Positions 49,448 to 59,525 are shown, counted from the stretch's first letter. The stretch is 64,000 nt of DNA from Leifsonia xyli subsp. xyli str. CTCB07 (GCF_000007665.1 NC_006087.1:2108001-2172000); one strand, 5' to 3'. The notes: generated by a model from the letters alone, not told the origin. Numbers and translations are program-made.

Positions 49448-49894
49448 ATGCAGAACCGTGGCTCCAGCGGGCAAAGAACCGCGACCCCACCCGGACCGGC
49501 GGCACTGGCCCCGGCTGCGTGCTCTGACGCCGCCGCGCCGCCGTCCACCCGCGAGGCCACCCAGCACATCACCCTGGTGGGGAAGGGCACCGTACCCGAC
49601 CCCGACAGTGTGGTCGTCTTCGAGCGTGTGACCAGCGGCGGGCAGGTCGTCGACGGCGGGATCACGGACCCGGTCTTCGATCGCGACGGCGCCTTGCAGC
49701 TGTCCAGTTCGCTCCACCTGCGGGAGGGTGCGACCTACCACTACACTCTCTCGATCGCACGGTATCCGGAGCCCGCGGTCGCCCAGAGCCTGAGCTGCGA
49801 GGTCGCTACAGCGAGCGGGAAGCGGCTGGCGCAGATCGAAAGCCACGATTCCGACGAAGTCACCTGCTCCTTCCGCTTCCCCGGAGACAACTGA
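49448..49894 (+). CDS. Hypothetical protein with possible decayed lipoprotein signal
   Basis: The 148-residue frame from ATG 49448 begins with a polar, Pro-rich stretch ending ALAPAACSD, which looks like a lipobox without its hydrophobic core. The mature part (ITLVGKGTVPDPDSVVVFE, LQLSSSLHLREGATYHYTLSIARYP) is beta-rich. The family is unrecognised. Its stop overlaps the start of the DsbA-like gene (TGATG), so both are cotranscribed; a joint role outside the membrane is possible. Confidence 0.55.
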   Translation: MQNRGSSGQRTATPPGPAALAPAACSDAAAPPSTREATQHITLVGKGTVPDPDSVVVFERVTSGGQVVDGGITDPVFDRDGALQLSSSLHLREGATYHYTLSIARYPEPAVAQSLSCEVATASGKRLAQIESHDSDEVTCSFRFPGDN

Positions 49895-50550
49895 TGCGCG
49901 CCGCGAGAGAGAATCGCCGCCGCCGGATCGCCGCCGCGGCGGCGATCGCCCTCCTGGCGCTCGCGCTGAGCGGGTGCGCGGCGCAGACGCAGCAGCCGGC
50001 CGCCACCAGCTCAGCGACCTCGGCCCGGACGGCGGGGGTCGTGGAATACGGGTCGGGCGCCAAAACCGTCGACCTGTACGTCGATCCCCTGTGCCCCTAC
50101 TGCCGCCACTTCGAGCAGCTGTCGGGGCCGATGCTCCTGAGCGAGGCGAAAGCGGGCCGGCTGACCTTGCGCGTGCATCCGATGGCGATCCTCGACCGGC
50201 TCTCGAACGGGACGCGGTACTCGACCAGGGCCGCGGCCGCGGTCCTCACCGTCGCGGCGAGCCACCCGCACTCGTGGCCGGCCTTCCTCGCCAAGCTGTT
50301 CGAGAACCAGCCCGAGGAGAACAGCGCAGGGCTCACCGACGAGCAGCTCCAGGCGCTCGCGACCGACGCGGGGACCCCTGTGACCCTCACGAGCGGTACC
50401 GCCCCGATGGAGGCAGAGGTCGCCAGCGCGACCCAGAACGCGCTCCAGCAAGGGGTCTCCCACGTGCCAACCGTGATGGTGAACGGAAAGGTGTTCCCCG
50501 GCAGCAGCCAGGAGACCGCGAAGTTCGAGACGTTCTACCGCAACAGCTAA
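49894..50550 (+). CDS. DsbA-like thioredoxin-fold lipoprotein
   Basis: The 218-residue protein has a basic start and lipoprotein signal (IALLALALSGC, Cys28). The thioredoxin active site is CPYC at residues 67-70 (VDLYVDPLCPYCRHFEQL), and the cis-Pro loop is GVSHVPTVMVNGKVF. A helical insertion lies between them, as in DsbA. It is anchored outside the membrane and likely oxidises or isomerises exported proteins. No DsbB/VKOR partner is in view. Confidence 0.9.
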   Translation: MRAARENRRRRIAAAAAIALLALALSGCAAQTQQPAATSSATSARTAGVVEYGSGAKTVDLYVDPLCPYCRHFEQLSGPMLLSEAKAGRLTLRVHPMAILDRLSNGTRYSTRAAAAVLTVAASHPHSWPAFLAKLFENQPEENSAGLTDEQLQALATDAGTPVTLTSGTAPMEAEVASATQNALQQGVSHVPTVMVNGKVFPGSSQETAKFETFYRNS

Positions 50551-50659
50551 GAACTGGAATCCATAGAAAAAGCTTGAAACTACGCGTATTTTCGGACTCA
50601 ACCTGGACGCCCATAGGTGGGCTGCTAATGCGCTTCGATCGTAGCGACGTTCGTAGCGA

Positions 50660-50908
50660 CGAACGTTCATCGTTCGGTCCACCAGCGGCCATACAGTCTC
50701 CACAAACCTCACCTGGGAAATCCAGACCACGGCAAACAACGAAAACACCACCACCCCCGATACCGCCAACGGCAACAGCAACGCTCTCGCCAGCACCGGT
50801 TCCGGCATCGCGATCTTCACGCTCAGCGGCATCGCGGTGCTGCTGCTCGCCACAGGCATCCTCCTCACCGTCGCCCGACGCCGCCGACCCGGCAAACCGC
50901 AGGCATGA
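50660..50908 (+). pseudogene. C-terminal tail of a lost LASTG wall-anchored protein
   Basis: The frame SGHTVSTNLTWEIQTTANNE leads to NALASTGSGIAIFTLSGIAV, a hydrophobic helix and ARRRRPGKPQA before TGA 50906-50908. This is a complete LAxTG sorting signal, but a stop lies just upstream and no signal peptide or start is present, so only the last 80 residues survive. The flanks (50551-50659 and 50909-51098) hold no gene. Confidence 0.75.
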
Positions 50909-51098
50909 CGGACAGGACTCTGATCCTCCCCACCCTCCGACACAGCACGCCGATCGACCCACTCGCCCGCCATGCGAGACCCACGTGAAGTGAGGACGAC
51001 AGACAACTTTGGATTCAAGAACGGAGACAACGCGAAGGCTGTTGAGAAAGGCCTGCTGTACGGATGGGCTGCCCCACGCCCGGACGCGGAGAACCCGA

Positions 51099-53603
51099 TC
51101 AGGACGTTCCGCGCAGCCGCGCGAACAACTCCTGACGGTTCCTCGCACCAGTCTTCTTGAGCGCACTGTGAATATGGTTCTCGATCGTGCGCACACCGAT
51201 CCCGAGCATCGAAGCCACAGCAGTGTTCGGGAGGGTCGCGGCGAGGAGCGCAACCTGGGTCTCCCTCGGGGTCAGCGACTCGGTCCGCTGCCGCTCCCCC
51301 GCAGCGTCCTCGGGGTCTCGCAGGCCGGGGAGGGGTTCCTCGCGCACGAGCACGAGCACGAGCAGAGCGGCGCCGATCGCCTTCGCCAGCTCCGAGCGCT
51401 GACCGCACTCTTGCCGCACCCGCGCCGCGAGGACGAGCGCGGCCAGTGCGCTGTGCGGCGTGCGGCCGATCGTCTCCGCGAGAGAGGTCAGCCGATCGGG
51501 TTCCTCGAACGAGGCTCTCACCAGATCGACGAGCGGCCAGCGGGGCACACCCAGCGCGTTCGAGGCGAGTTCACCGAGTTGAGCGAACGTGGGCGGCTCG
51601 GGCCAGACGCACAAGCCCACGACCAGGGTGAACATGGCTGTCAGCAGGTTGCGCTCGGCGGCCAGGCCGTCAGCGAGGCGGCGCAGTTCGGACATGGCCA
51701 CCGCCTTCTGGCCCCCGATGAGGGAGCGCAGGATGGGACCGACATCGCCCTGCATCGCGGGGAGCGCCTCGTCGGTCACCACCAGCGTCGAGGCCTGGGC
51801 CTCCAGCAAAGTGGCGAGCCGGTTCTCCCCGAGCCAGTGGTTGACGAGGGACGCCAGCCACAGCAGCGCGCGGTAGAAGCCGGTGTGGGCCGGGCCCGGC
51901 GGGCCGTACGCCAGCGCCGTGTCCGCCACATCGAGCGCTTCGGTCCAGCGTCCGAGGGCGAGGAGCGCCAGCGCTGCGTAATAAGAGTGGAGCAGGATGC
52001 CGGTGAGCTCCTCCTCGGCGCGAGCGATCTCCAGGGAGCGCATGCTTCCGGCCAAGGCCAGCCCGAAGTCTCCCCGCGCGAGCGGGACGAGGGCACGCAC
52101 CGCGCCGACCAGGCGCCCGACCGCGAGCAGAGGACACGCGGGAACACGTCTCTCCCAGTAGGCGGCCTCCCTCACATCGCCCTCCAGCAGCGCCACGTAG
52201 GCGAGGGCAGCGACGCACAGCGACTCGGCCGATACCCCCACAGAGCGCAGCATCGCCATCGTCGCGGGCGAGGCGTCGACTGCGGACGAGCCATCGGCCA
52301 GCACCCGGGCGAAAAGATCCAGGGCCGGACGCAGCGCCGGGAAGAGCCGGGTGAGCTCATCGAAGCGCTCCGGGACCGGACGTGTGAGGCTCCCCTCGGC
52401 GCAGGCGCGGAGAAGGACGAGGTCGAGGGCGTCCTCCGGTGTCGCCGCCGACGCGATCGACGTGCCGGCGAACACCCGCTCGACGTCTCCGGCTCCTCGC
52501 GGCGTCTCCAGGAGCGCTTCCAGGTACGGCAGCGCGGTGGCGGCCGACGGAGCGGCCGGCCACTCGGCTGCCCGTTCGTCTCTGGTGCGTGTGCTGCGAC
52601 CGCGCGTGCTGCGCACCAGCCTGGCCGTGTGATCGTCTGTGTGGAGGCCGGTCGGGGCGCTGCCGCCGCAGGGACAGGACTCCAGCGCGCTGTCTCTACC
52701 GTCCGTGAAACGGAAGTAGTCCGCCATCGCCGACGGGAGCAGCCGGATGCCCAGCCCGTCCGGACCGTCGGCGACCGAAAGGAAGCCGCGCGCCTCCAAT
52801 TCCTTCAGCATCGTGTGCGCAACGAGCGGGCAGGGCGCCCAGGGTCGCGAATCGTGCGCGAGCGCGAGATGCCGGATCGCCTCGAAAGTCGTCAGATCGA
52901 GGCGCGCGAGACTGCGCTCGACCCACGCTTCCACCCCGCTGCTCCACAGGTCGCGGCCGGTCATCAGCCAGCGTCCGTCGTGCAACCGCACCAGGCCATC
53001 GTCGCGGACGCCGTCCACGACCGCGAGGATGAGCCCGGTGATGCCGCTGGAGAGTGAGAAGACGTTCGAGACGACCTCGACATCCGGCCAGCCGGTCGGC
53101 GACGAGCGCCGCGGTCCTCGCGAAGTCGAGGGGCCGCAGGCGGAGACGGACGCCGGGGAAACGACAGTAGCGGACATCGGAGCGCATCAGCGCGCTCACC
53201 GCAAGCGCGCGGGAGAAGACCAACGGGGTCTCGGTTCGCGTCGCCACAGCCTGGACGATCCGGAGGGTGGCGCCATCCACATTCTCCATGCCGTCGACGA
53301 TGAGGGCACGCAGGTCGTTGGCGAGCAGTTCCTGGGCGAGGGAGTCGACCTGGGAGAGCAGTGAGGGGGTGCTGCCCGGCGCTGCCCGGGACCGGACGGC
53401 TTCGGCAGTGGGAAGTGCTCCGCCTCCGGACGGTAGGGCGCGCCGTCGATCGCCACAACGGTGTAGCCCTCTCCTTCGAGCCGGCTCCGGAGGCGGCCGA
53501 GCAGTGTGGTCGCGCCCATGGCCGCCGGGCCGATCACATGGGCCGGGCGCTTCTCGCGGACGGCGGAGGAGAGCGCGGCGAGTTCCCGGGAGAACAAGAA
53601 CAT
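51099..53603 (-). pseudogene. Large LuxR-family regulator, two frameshifts (paralogue of 60704)
   Basis: The N-terminus is read from 53603 (MFLFSRELAALSSAVREKRP) with a P-loop-like GPAAMGATTLL. The frame is lost near 53390, where the next frame gives ANDLRALIVDGMENVDGATLRI, and regained near 53098 (NVFSLSSGITGLILAVVDG). From there it is open to the C-terminal LuxR helix-turn-helix: LTPRETQVALLAATLPNTAV, GVRTIENHIHSALKKTGA. Collinear with the intact 838-residue protein on the opposite strand at 60704. Both have Ala where the Walker Lys should be. The gene is probably inactive. Confidence 0.85.
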
Positions 53604-53636
53604 CTTCAGGCCCCTCTGCGTGTCCGCTTCGCGCCG

Positions 53637-53684
53637 GAATCCTCCCCGGACGACGGCCAGCGACCGCGCACCCGGGGAGGATTC
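53637..53684. repeat. 13-bp perfect inverted repeat between broken luxR and secreted-protein gene
   Basis: GAATCCTCCCCGG at 53637-53649 and CCGGGGAGGATTC at 53672-53684 are separated by 22 nt. It lies past the stop of the secreted-protein gene (53693, minus) and upstream of the luxR pseudogene start. There is no T-run, so it may be a factor-dependent terminator, an mRNA stabiliser or an operator. Confidence 0.75.
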
Positions 53685-53692
53685 AGGAGAAT

Positions 53693-54364
53693 TTAGCTGT
53701 CGTAGTTCACGACGCGCTCATTGCCGTACGCATCGAAATAGGTGTGCATTCCCACGACGTAGTCAACGGAGAAGCCGAGGATTTTCTCGTGTACTTCGAA
53801 CTGGTAGGAGTTGTCCGCCTCAAAAGAAGGACCCGGCTGGAAGCATTCAGTGGTCTTGACCTGCACGAACGACCAGTGCGTCGATCCGCCTGAGCGGCAG
53901 ATGTGCCTGCCGGTGTATCCCTCGTTCGGGGTCACCCACGCAGCCTTCCCGTACTCGTAGTACGTACGGCCCTCGTGGTACTCCTTGAGAAAAGTGGCCT
54001 TGTACTCGGATCTCCAGTCTTTGTAGCCGACCCATCCATTGGCCGCCCGCCCGACCAGCTGCGTAGTCTCTTCCGGGTTCATGCCGCGCTCTCGAGCGAT
54101 TTTTCGGGCTTCGTCCGCGCTCACCCGGTGGTTCGCGGACACGGTTGTGGTCGCTTCACCGCTGCAGGCGGAGTTCAGCTGGTCCACACTCAGGGACTTG
54201 TTGGAGCTGGCGAGCTGGTTTTTCAGCTGCGCGACGCACGACGCCGAGACGAGCGTCTGCGTCGTCGTGGTGCTTTCGGCGCTCGCGGGGGCGGCGACGA
54301 ACAGGGAGGCGGTGATCGCAGTGGCGAGGGTGATCGCCGCGATACCGACAGGGCGAAGTCTCAT
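53693..54364 (-). CDS. Secreted protein of unknown function
   Basis: The 223-residue protein has a clear signal peptide (IAAITLATAITASLFVAAPASAES, cleavage after ASA). GAAAGGA lies before ATG 54364. The mature chain has an N-terminal helical part (LVSASCVAQLKNQLASSNKS) and a Tyr/Trp-rich C-terminal half (WVGYKDWRSEYKATFLKEYHE, GYTGRHICRSGGSTHWSFV) with four or more Cys that could form disulphides. I do not recognise the family. There is no sorting signal, so it should be released. CACTCA motifs at 54484 and 54527 link it to the surface island. Confidence 0.75.
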   Translation of the reverse strand: MRLRPVGIAAITLATAITASLFVAAPASAESTTTTQTLVSASCVAQLKNQLASSNKSLSVDQLNSACSGEATTTVSANHRVSADEARKIARERGMNPEETTQLVGRAANGWVGYKDWRSEYKATFLKEYHEGRTYYEYGKAAWVTPNEGYTGRHICRSGGSTHWSFVQVKTTECFQPGPSFEADNSYQFEVHEKILGFSVDYVVGMHTYFDAYGNERVVNYDS

Positions 54365-54483
54365 GACTTGGGTCCTTTCCGTGGGGGGCTACGGGGCCGC
54401 ACCGGATTTCGGCGCGGCTCTTCTTCTTTCGTTCCTAAGCCGATCCCAGTCCCGGTGGCATGCGTGCTCTCTCCGCCGGGTAT

Positions 54484-54532
54484 TGAGTGGCCTGTTGGTG
54501 CTGTCGTTCTTCTCCTCCGGCCCGACTGAGTG
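54484..54532 (-). promoter_or_regulatory. CACTCA motif pair upstream of the secreted-protein gene
   Basis: TGAGTG at 54484-54489 and 54527-54532, i.e. CACTCA in the gene's own direction, lie 120 and 163 bp before ATG 54364. Confidence 0.45.
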
Positions 54533-54571
54533 GTTCCGCCGCACCCGCGGCCACCCGCTAGGAGCGCCCGC

Positions 54572-55915
54572 TCAGTGGTCGAGGGCGGTCGGCCCCGTGG
54601 ACTTCTCCACGTTGCGCCGGGTCTTCAGCCACCCACTGCGCCGCGTCACGATGCGCCAGAACGCACGGGGGATGACCACGTACATATACAGCACGTAGAC
54701 GGACACTCCGAGTCCCCAGCCGAGGGCGCCGAGGAACGAGACCCGCTCGCAGCGCTGCCGGTACACGAACCCCCACACCGCGAACGGCACCACCGAGAAG
54801 ACGATCCAGAACACCGCGATCCAGATCAGGCGGCCCCCGCCCGGCAGGCCCGTCCTGAGCGTCGTCAGGTCGAGCAGAGCGATGACGATCATCACGGCGA
54901 ACGCTGCCAGCCCGCACAGTTGCAGGAACGGCAGCACGAGGTAGTAGCCGATCTCAAGCAGCCCCAGGTTCGTCACATGCGCCGAGCAGAATGCGTCGCG
55001 CACGTACTTGACGCACTGGATGTTGCCCTGCGCCCAGCGCGTGCGCTGTGTGAGGAACCGGCGGAAGCTGGGCAACGCTTCCTGCGAGACGTGGGCGTTG
55101 CCGACGTGGGCGATGCGGTAACCGTGCAGGTGGATGTGCAGCCCGAGTTCGTAGTCCTCCAGCAGCGCGCCGTGCCAGGGCCGGTCGTGACTCGCCCGGA
55201 TGAGGTCGAGCACCGACAGGCGCGCGAACTGGCCGTTCCCGCCGAGCCCGACGGTGCCGGTCCTCGCGCGCAGCGACTGCATGGCGGCGATGATCGTGCG
55301 GAACTCGATGTCTTGCAGCTTCACCAGGAAGCGGCCGAATAGATTCCCGAGCCACCCGTGGCCGGGTTTCGGCCTGCGCTCGTGGCGGTTCTTCATCCAC
55401 ACCACCACCTGAGCCCCGCCGACACCCGGGTCGAGGAACACCTCGGCGGAGGCCATCATGGCGAGCGCCCGGGCCGAGAGCTCACCGTCGGCGTCGAGCA
55501 CCATCACGATGATCCGCTCGCGGTCCGCGTCGGCGGGCAGAAAGGCGTTCAGCGCGTCGTAGGCCGCGTTGAGCGCATCGCCTTTGCCCGTCCTCGCCTC
55601 GGGACGGCGGCGGGTGACGAGGTGGACCCGCGAGTCCCGGCGCGCGATCGCCTCGACGATGCGCCCGGTGTCATCGTCGCTGTGGTCGTCGACGACCCAC
55701 ACATGCACCGCGGGGAAGTCCCGGCGGGCTGCCGCGACGGTCCGCTCGATCACAGCCGCTTCGTCCCGGCACGGCACGAAGAAGTGCCACTCGAAGTCAT
55801 CCGGGTCGCCCGGCGCCGTCTTCCGGTGGGTGAGGTGCGGGATCAGGATGAACAGAACGTAGGCGAAGAACGACGCCCCGAGCAGGAACGTGAGCGCTTT
55901 GAGGAAGCCGATCAC
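54572..55915 (-). CDS. Processive family 2 glycosyltransferase (membrane)
   Basis: The 447-residue protein begins at GTG 55915 with a membrane helix (GFLKALTFLLGASFFAYVLFIL). The GT-A domain has WVVDDHSDDDTGR, MVLDADGELS (DxD), LLEDYELGLHI (catalytic Asp) and TQRTRWAQGN (QxxRW), the full set of chain-forming synthases such as hyaluronan, cellulose or poly-N-acetylglucosamine synthase. Three to four C-terminal helices follow. Its start overlaps the epimerase stop, so it is the third gene of the exosortase operon. The sugar is unknown; the neighbouring enzyme suggests GlcNAc or ManNAc. Confidence 0.88.
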   Translation of the reverse strand: MIGFLKALTFLLGASFFAYVLFILIPHLTHRKTAPGDPDDFEWHFFVPCRDEAAVIERTVAAARRDFPAVHVWVVDDHSDDDTGRIVEAIARRDSRVHLVTRRRPEARTGKGDALNAAYDALNAFLPADADRERIIVMVLDADGELSARALAMMASAEVFLDPGVGGAQVVVWMKNRHERRPKPGHGWLGNLFGRFLVKLQDIEFRTIIAAMQSLRARTGTVGLGGNGQFARLSVLDLIRASHDRPWHGALLEDYELGLHIHLHGYRIAHVGNAHVSQEALPSFRRFLTQRTRWAQGNIQCVKYVRDAFCSAHVTNLGLLEIGYYLVLPFLQLCGLAAFAVMIVIALLDLTTLRTGLPGGGRLIWIAVFWIVFSVVPFAVWGFVYRQRCERVSFLGALGWGLGVSVYVLYMYVVIPRAFWRIVTRRSGWLKTRRNVEKSTGPTALDH

Positions 55916-57060
55916 GACACGAGCCCGGCGAACATCGGAGTCCCCGCAGCGATCTGGCGGAGGATGGCCGTGATCCGCTCGGTGGCACGGCCGTCGCCGA
56001 ACGGACTGTCTTCGAGCCGGAGCGACTCGACCAGGTCTGTGTCGGACAGCAGTTCCGTCACCGCCTCCACGATCTGAGGGCCCGGGGCAGCGAGCCGCGC
56101 GAAGCCCGCGCGGAAGGCCTCCGGCCGCTCCGTGTTGCGCCGGACCACCACAAGCGGTGTCTTGAGCACCGTACACTCCTCCTGCAGGCCTCCGGAGTCG
56201 GAGACGACGACGGCCGCATCCCGGACGAGTCCGAGGAAGTCGGTGTGGTCGGGCGGGTCGAGCACGGTCACACCCTCGAGGAGATGCCCCAGCCGGAACC
56301 GCTCGATCGCTCCCCTCGTCCGAGGGTGCGGCACGAACAGGACGGGCAGAGGCAGTTCGCCGAGGGCGCGGAGGACGTTCTCCAGCGCCTCCGGATCGTC
56401 CGTGTTTTCGGGGCGGTGCAGAGTCGCCACGATGTAGGCGGACGTCCGTGCGGGCACCGCGGGAGCGGTCGCCCGCTGGGCCAGGCTGAGCGCGCAGGCC
56501 TCCACGATCGTGTTGCCGGTGACGAAGACCTGGGCGGGATGGATGCCCTCCCGGAGCAGGTGGGCCGCGTTCCCGGTAGTCGGAGCGCAGTGGACATCGG
56601 CCAGCACCCCGATCACCCGCCGGTTGATCTCCTCAGGCATGTCCCGGTCGTGCGAGCGGAGCCCGGCTTCCACATGCACGAACGGGATGCCCGCGTAGTG
56701 GGCCGCCTGGGCAGCAGCGCAGACGGTGTTGGTGTCGCCCTGGGCGGCGACGACCGACGGCCGTGTCCGCTGCCAGGTATCGAGCAGGTGCTCCAGGATG
56801 GCGGCGATCTGATGCCCTCGTGACGGGATGCGCCCGCACGAGAGCCTCAGGTCCGGCTCCGGCAGCCGGAAACGCTCGTAGATCGCCGCGGAGAGCTCGC
56901 GGTCGTAGTGCTGTCCGCTGTCGATCACGTAGGCGCGCGGTCCGAGCGCGTGGATCACCGGAGCCAGCTTGATGATCTCCGGCCGGGTGCCGATGACCAG
57001 GCAGATGTCTTTCCGCGGCCGGGCGTCGAACGGGGCCGAGGCGGGCGCGACGGCCGTCAC
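55912..57060 (-). CDS. wecB: UDP-N-acetylglucosamine 2-epimerase (non-hydrolysing)
   Basis: The 382-residue protein starts at GTG 57060. It has the canonical blocks GTRPEIIKLAPVIHAL, SGQHYDRELS, VAAQGDTNTV, HVEAGLRSHDRDMPEEINRR, ATLHRPENTDDPEAL and VVSDSGGLQEECTVL. It converts UDP-GlcNAc to UDP-ManNAc, a precursor of surface glycans. It overlaps the exosortase gene (GTGA) upstream and the glycosyltransferase downstream, so the three are translationally coupled. Confidence 0.93.
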   Translation of the reverse strand: MTAVAPASAPFDARPRKDICLVIGTRPEIIKLAPVIHALGPRAYVIDSGQHYDRELSAAIYERFRLPEPDLRLSCGRIPSRGHQIAAILEHLLDTWQRTRPSVVAAQGDTNTVCAAAQAAHYAGIPFVHVEAGLRSHDRDMPEEINRRVIGVLADVHCAPTTGNAAHLLREGIHPAQVFVTGNTIVEACALSLAQRATAPAVPARTSAYIVATLHRPENTDDPEALENVLRALGELPLPVLFVPHPRTRGAIERFRLGHLLEGVTVLDPPDHTDFLGLVRDAAVVVSDSGGLQEECTVLKTPLVVVRRNTERPEAFRAGFARLAAPGPQIVEAVTELLSDTDLVESLRLEDSPFGDGRATERITAILRQIAAGTPMFAGLVS

Positions 57061-57575
57061 CGCCGGCTCCGTCCGAGCAGGAAAGCCAGAGCCACGACAT
57101 AGCCCGCGAGGGTGACGAGAGACCCGGTCAGGAGCCGTCCGAGGGAATAGCCCGGATCGAATCCCCACTCCATTGTCGTGGCGAGGACGGCGGCGATCCG
57201 GAGCTGACAGGCGACCAGCACGACGAGCACCGAGATCCCGGTCGCCACGGCGATGGAGCGCAGCGGAGCCGATTCGCCCAGCGCCAGGACAGCGCCCAGA
57301 ATGAGCACCGGGATCACCAGGGTCGAGGCGGCGCACTCGACGGTGACGGGCAGCGGGAGTGTCCGGCCGTCCATCGCGACGAGCACCGCACTGCCGCTCA
57401 CCGTGGGATGGAGCCCCAGCAAGCGGGTCAGCCACCAAGCCGCAGCGCTCGCCTCCTCTCCGCGCAGCGGGCCGTTGAAGACGATGACGGCGAGGCAGGC
57501 GAGGGCGAGCGCCCCCACCCACGCGACCGCGGCGGGACGCGCTTTCCTCGTTCGGACGGTGATGACGGTGTCCAC
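57057..57575 (-). CDS. Exosortase/archaeosortase-family transpeptidase
   Basis: The 172-residue membrane protein from GTG 57575 has AAGGAG six bases upstream. Five hydrophobic segments are seen. The family core is present: Cys81 in TVECAASTLVIPVLILG, Arg126 in VVLVACQLRIAAV, and Arg147 in GFDPGYSLGRLLTGSLVTLAG. Exosortases use Cys-Arg-His, whereas ArtA of Haloferax uses Cys and two Arg; this sequence fits the latter. The enzymes cut C-terminal sorting helices of exported proteins and attach them to an envelope anchor. A substrate with a matching tail is not evident in the window. First gene of an operon with glycan enzymes. Confidence 0.82.
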   Translation of the reverse strand: MDTVITVRTRKARPAAVAWVGALALACLAVIVFNGPLRGEEASAAAWWLTRLLGLHPTVSGSAVLVAMDGRTLPLPVTVECAASTLVIPVLILGAVLALGESAPLRSIAVATGISVLVVLVACQLRIAAVLATTMEWGFDPGYSLGRLLTGSLVTLAGYVVALAFLLGRSRR

Positions 57576-57891
57576 AACACACTCCTTCTCCACGCCGCCG
57601 AGTCCCGGCACGCGGGGCGCGCTGGGAATGGTCCGCGATCGGAGGTCGGTCACGCGGGCCGACGCTCACGCCAGCCCGCGTGAGGATGGCAGGGGGATTC
57701 CCGCTCATAGAATCAATGGGCCACCCTTATGAGTGCGCTCCCGTTCCTGTCTGAGTGCCGGAGACCGGCCCCACTCAGCCACGGGCCCGGCCCGCGTTGC
57801 GCGGCGTGAGTGAGATGCCTTGTGTGAGTGGCATGCGTTGTGTGACACCGCGGCGGCACCGGGAGCTGGCGTGCGTCCTTCCCGCCGCGCG
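57576..57891 (-). promoter_or_regulatory. Upstream region of the exosortase operon with five CACTCA sites
   Basis: No gene lies in these 316 bp. TGAGTG occurs at 57730, 57752, 57807 and 57825 (CACTCA in operon direction) and CACTCA at 57772, all within 101 bp. The sites are 155-255 bp before the start. This density is far above chance for a hexamer. Confidence 0.55.
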
Positions 57892-59525
57892 TCACCGTGC
57901 CTGCCGGGGCGAACGCTTCCGCAGGCGGGTCAGTCTGAGCACCATCACGCCGACGCCGACGCCGAGCATGGCGACGGTGAGATCGAGGATGTCGTCGACG
58001 CGGTCTCCGGTGTCGGCGAGGATCACCCGTGCGGAGCTCGGCCCGGCTGTGCTGTAGACGGCCGGGGAGACCTCGACAGCAAGGGGCAGCTGCACTGTCT
58101 GGCCGGACGCACCGGAGAACTCCAGCGTGTGAGCGCCCGGTGTCACATCGGCCGGCAGACGCAGCGTGACAGCGAAAGCGCCCGAGGCGTCCGCCGGCAT
58201 CTCGCCGAGCACACGCGGAGACGAGTGCAGAGTGATCGTGACCGGGTCCGAAGCGGCGAAACCGGAGCCGGTGGCGGTGAACAGCGTTCCCGGCCGCGGA
58301 GCCGGCTGCGAGAGCGAAACGGCCGGGGCGATCACCGGAGCCGGCGACAACGCTTGGACCGTGACCGCACCGCTCGCGCTCGCGCCGGAATCCGCGCCGA
58401 CTGCGGTCACGGTCAGCGGGCCGGCCGGCTGATCGCCGGGAACCGGGACCTGCGCGGTGAAGTCGCCGGCGTCATCGGCCGTCGCCGTCGTCCCGGGCGC
58501 TGTCCCGAACACGACCGAGACGCTCTCCTTCGAGACGAAGCCCTTGCCGCTGACGGTGACGCTGCCGCCGGGCTCGACCGTGCTGGGCGAGACCGTCACC
58601 GCAGCGTGAACGTCGTCGGAGAAGCGCTGCAGCGCCGTCTCCGTGCGCTGGAACAGGTCTTGGTCCCGGCAGGAGGTCGCCCGGCCCCGCGTAGCCGCTC
58701 GCATCGTCCCAGTGCTGCCACATCGTCCAGTGGGTCCACCCGCCAGGGAGTGCGCCGGGGCCGCCCGACACGTCCGACATCCAGTGGGCGATGAACAACG
58801 GGTAGGAGGCGAAGTCCGTGGTGTCGCCGGTGTACTCCTTCCACCAGGAGGGGGTTGGTGTAGATGACCGGTTTGACACCCGCCTCCTGCTCCACCACGG
58901 AGACGAAGTCGTGTATCCACTTGACGATGTCCGCCGGGGTCATTGCTTGGCATTTCTTGATCGCCCAGGGCTGGGTCAGACTGGAGCAGCGATGCTCCAG
59001 GTCGACCATCGGCGGCAGGAGGCGTGCGCCGGTCTTCCAGCCGTGGATGGAGGCCATGAAATGCTTCGCCTGCGATGCGCCGTCCGACCAGAATGGCCGC
59101 GCGAAGTGATACGCTCCGCGATAGAGCCCGGCGTCTCCAGCGCCCTTCCACTGCGCCTCTTATTGGGAGCTCACGTAGTCATCGTCCTCGGTCGCTTTGA
59201 TGTAGACGAAACGGGCGCCCTTCGACACGGCATCGCTCCAGTCGACATCCGGCTGCCAAGCGCTCACGTCGTTGCCTCGCAGAAAGTCGAAGGCGGGGGT
59301 CGCCCGCAGCGATCGCGGCGTCACCCGGAAGACCCGATCGTTGGTCAGCGTGCTGCCGGAGTGGTCGCGGGTGGGATCGCCGTCCCTGTCCGGCACGGCG
59401 GCTGCGGCGGAGAGGGAACCGCCGAGCCCCAGCGCCAGCGCCAGGGTTGCGGCTGTGAGAGCCGAGAGGAAGGCTGAGCGAACCGAACGATGCCGGCTTC
59501 GTGGCTTCGTCTTCTGAACTGTCAT
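57892..59525 (-). pseudogene. GH25 lysozyme-like wall protein with Ig-type domains and LADTG signal, broken three times
   Basis: ATG 59525 opens a signal peptide (FLSALTAATLALALGLGG). The GH25 muramidase domain begins GNDVSAWQPDVDW and FVYIKATEDDDYVSSQ, then hits TAA at 59160-59162. The same frame continues WKGAGDAGLYRGAYHFARP and PPMVDLEH; shifts near 58860 and 58680 lead to EYTGDTTDFASYPLFIAHWM and SCRDQDLFQRTE. Two to three beta-sandwich domains follow (VSPSTVEPGGSVTVSGKGF, SQPAPRPGTLFTATGSGF), then ILADTGD, a helix and RLRKRSPRQAR. GH25 enzymes cleave peptidoglycan. As it stands only a short N-terminal fragment would be made. Confidence 0.82.
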
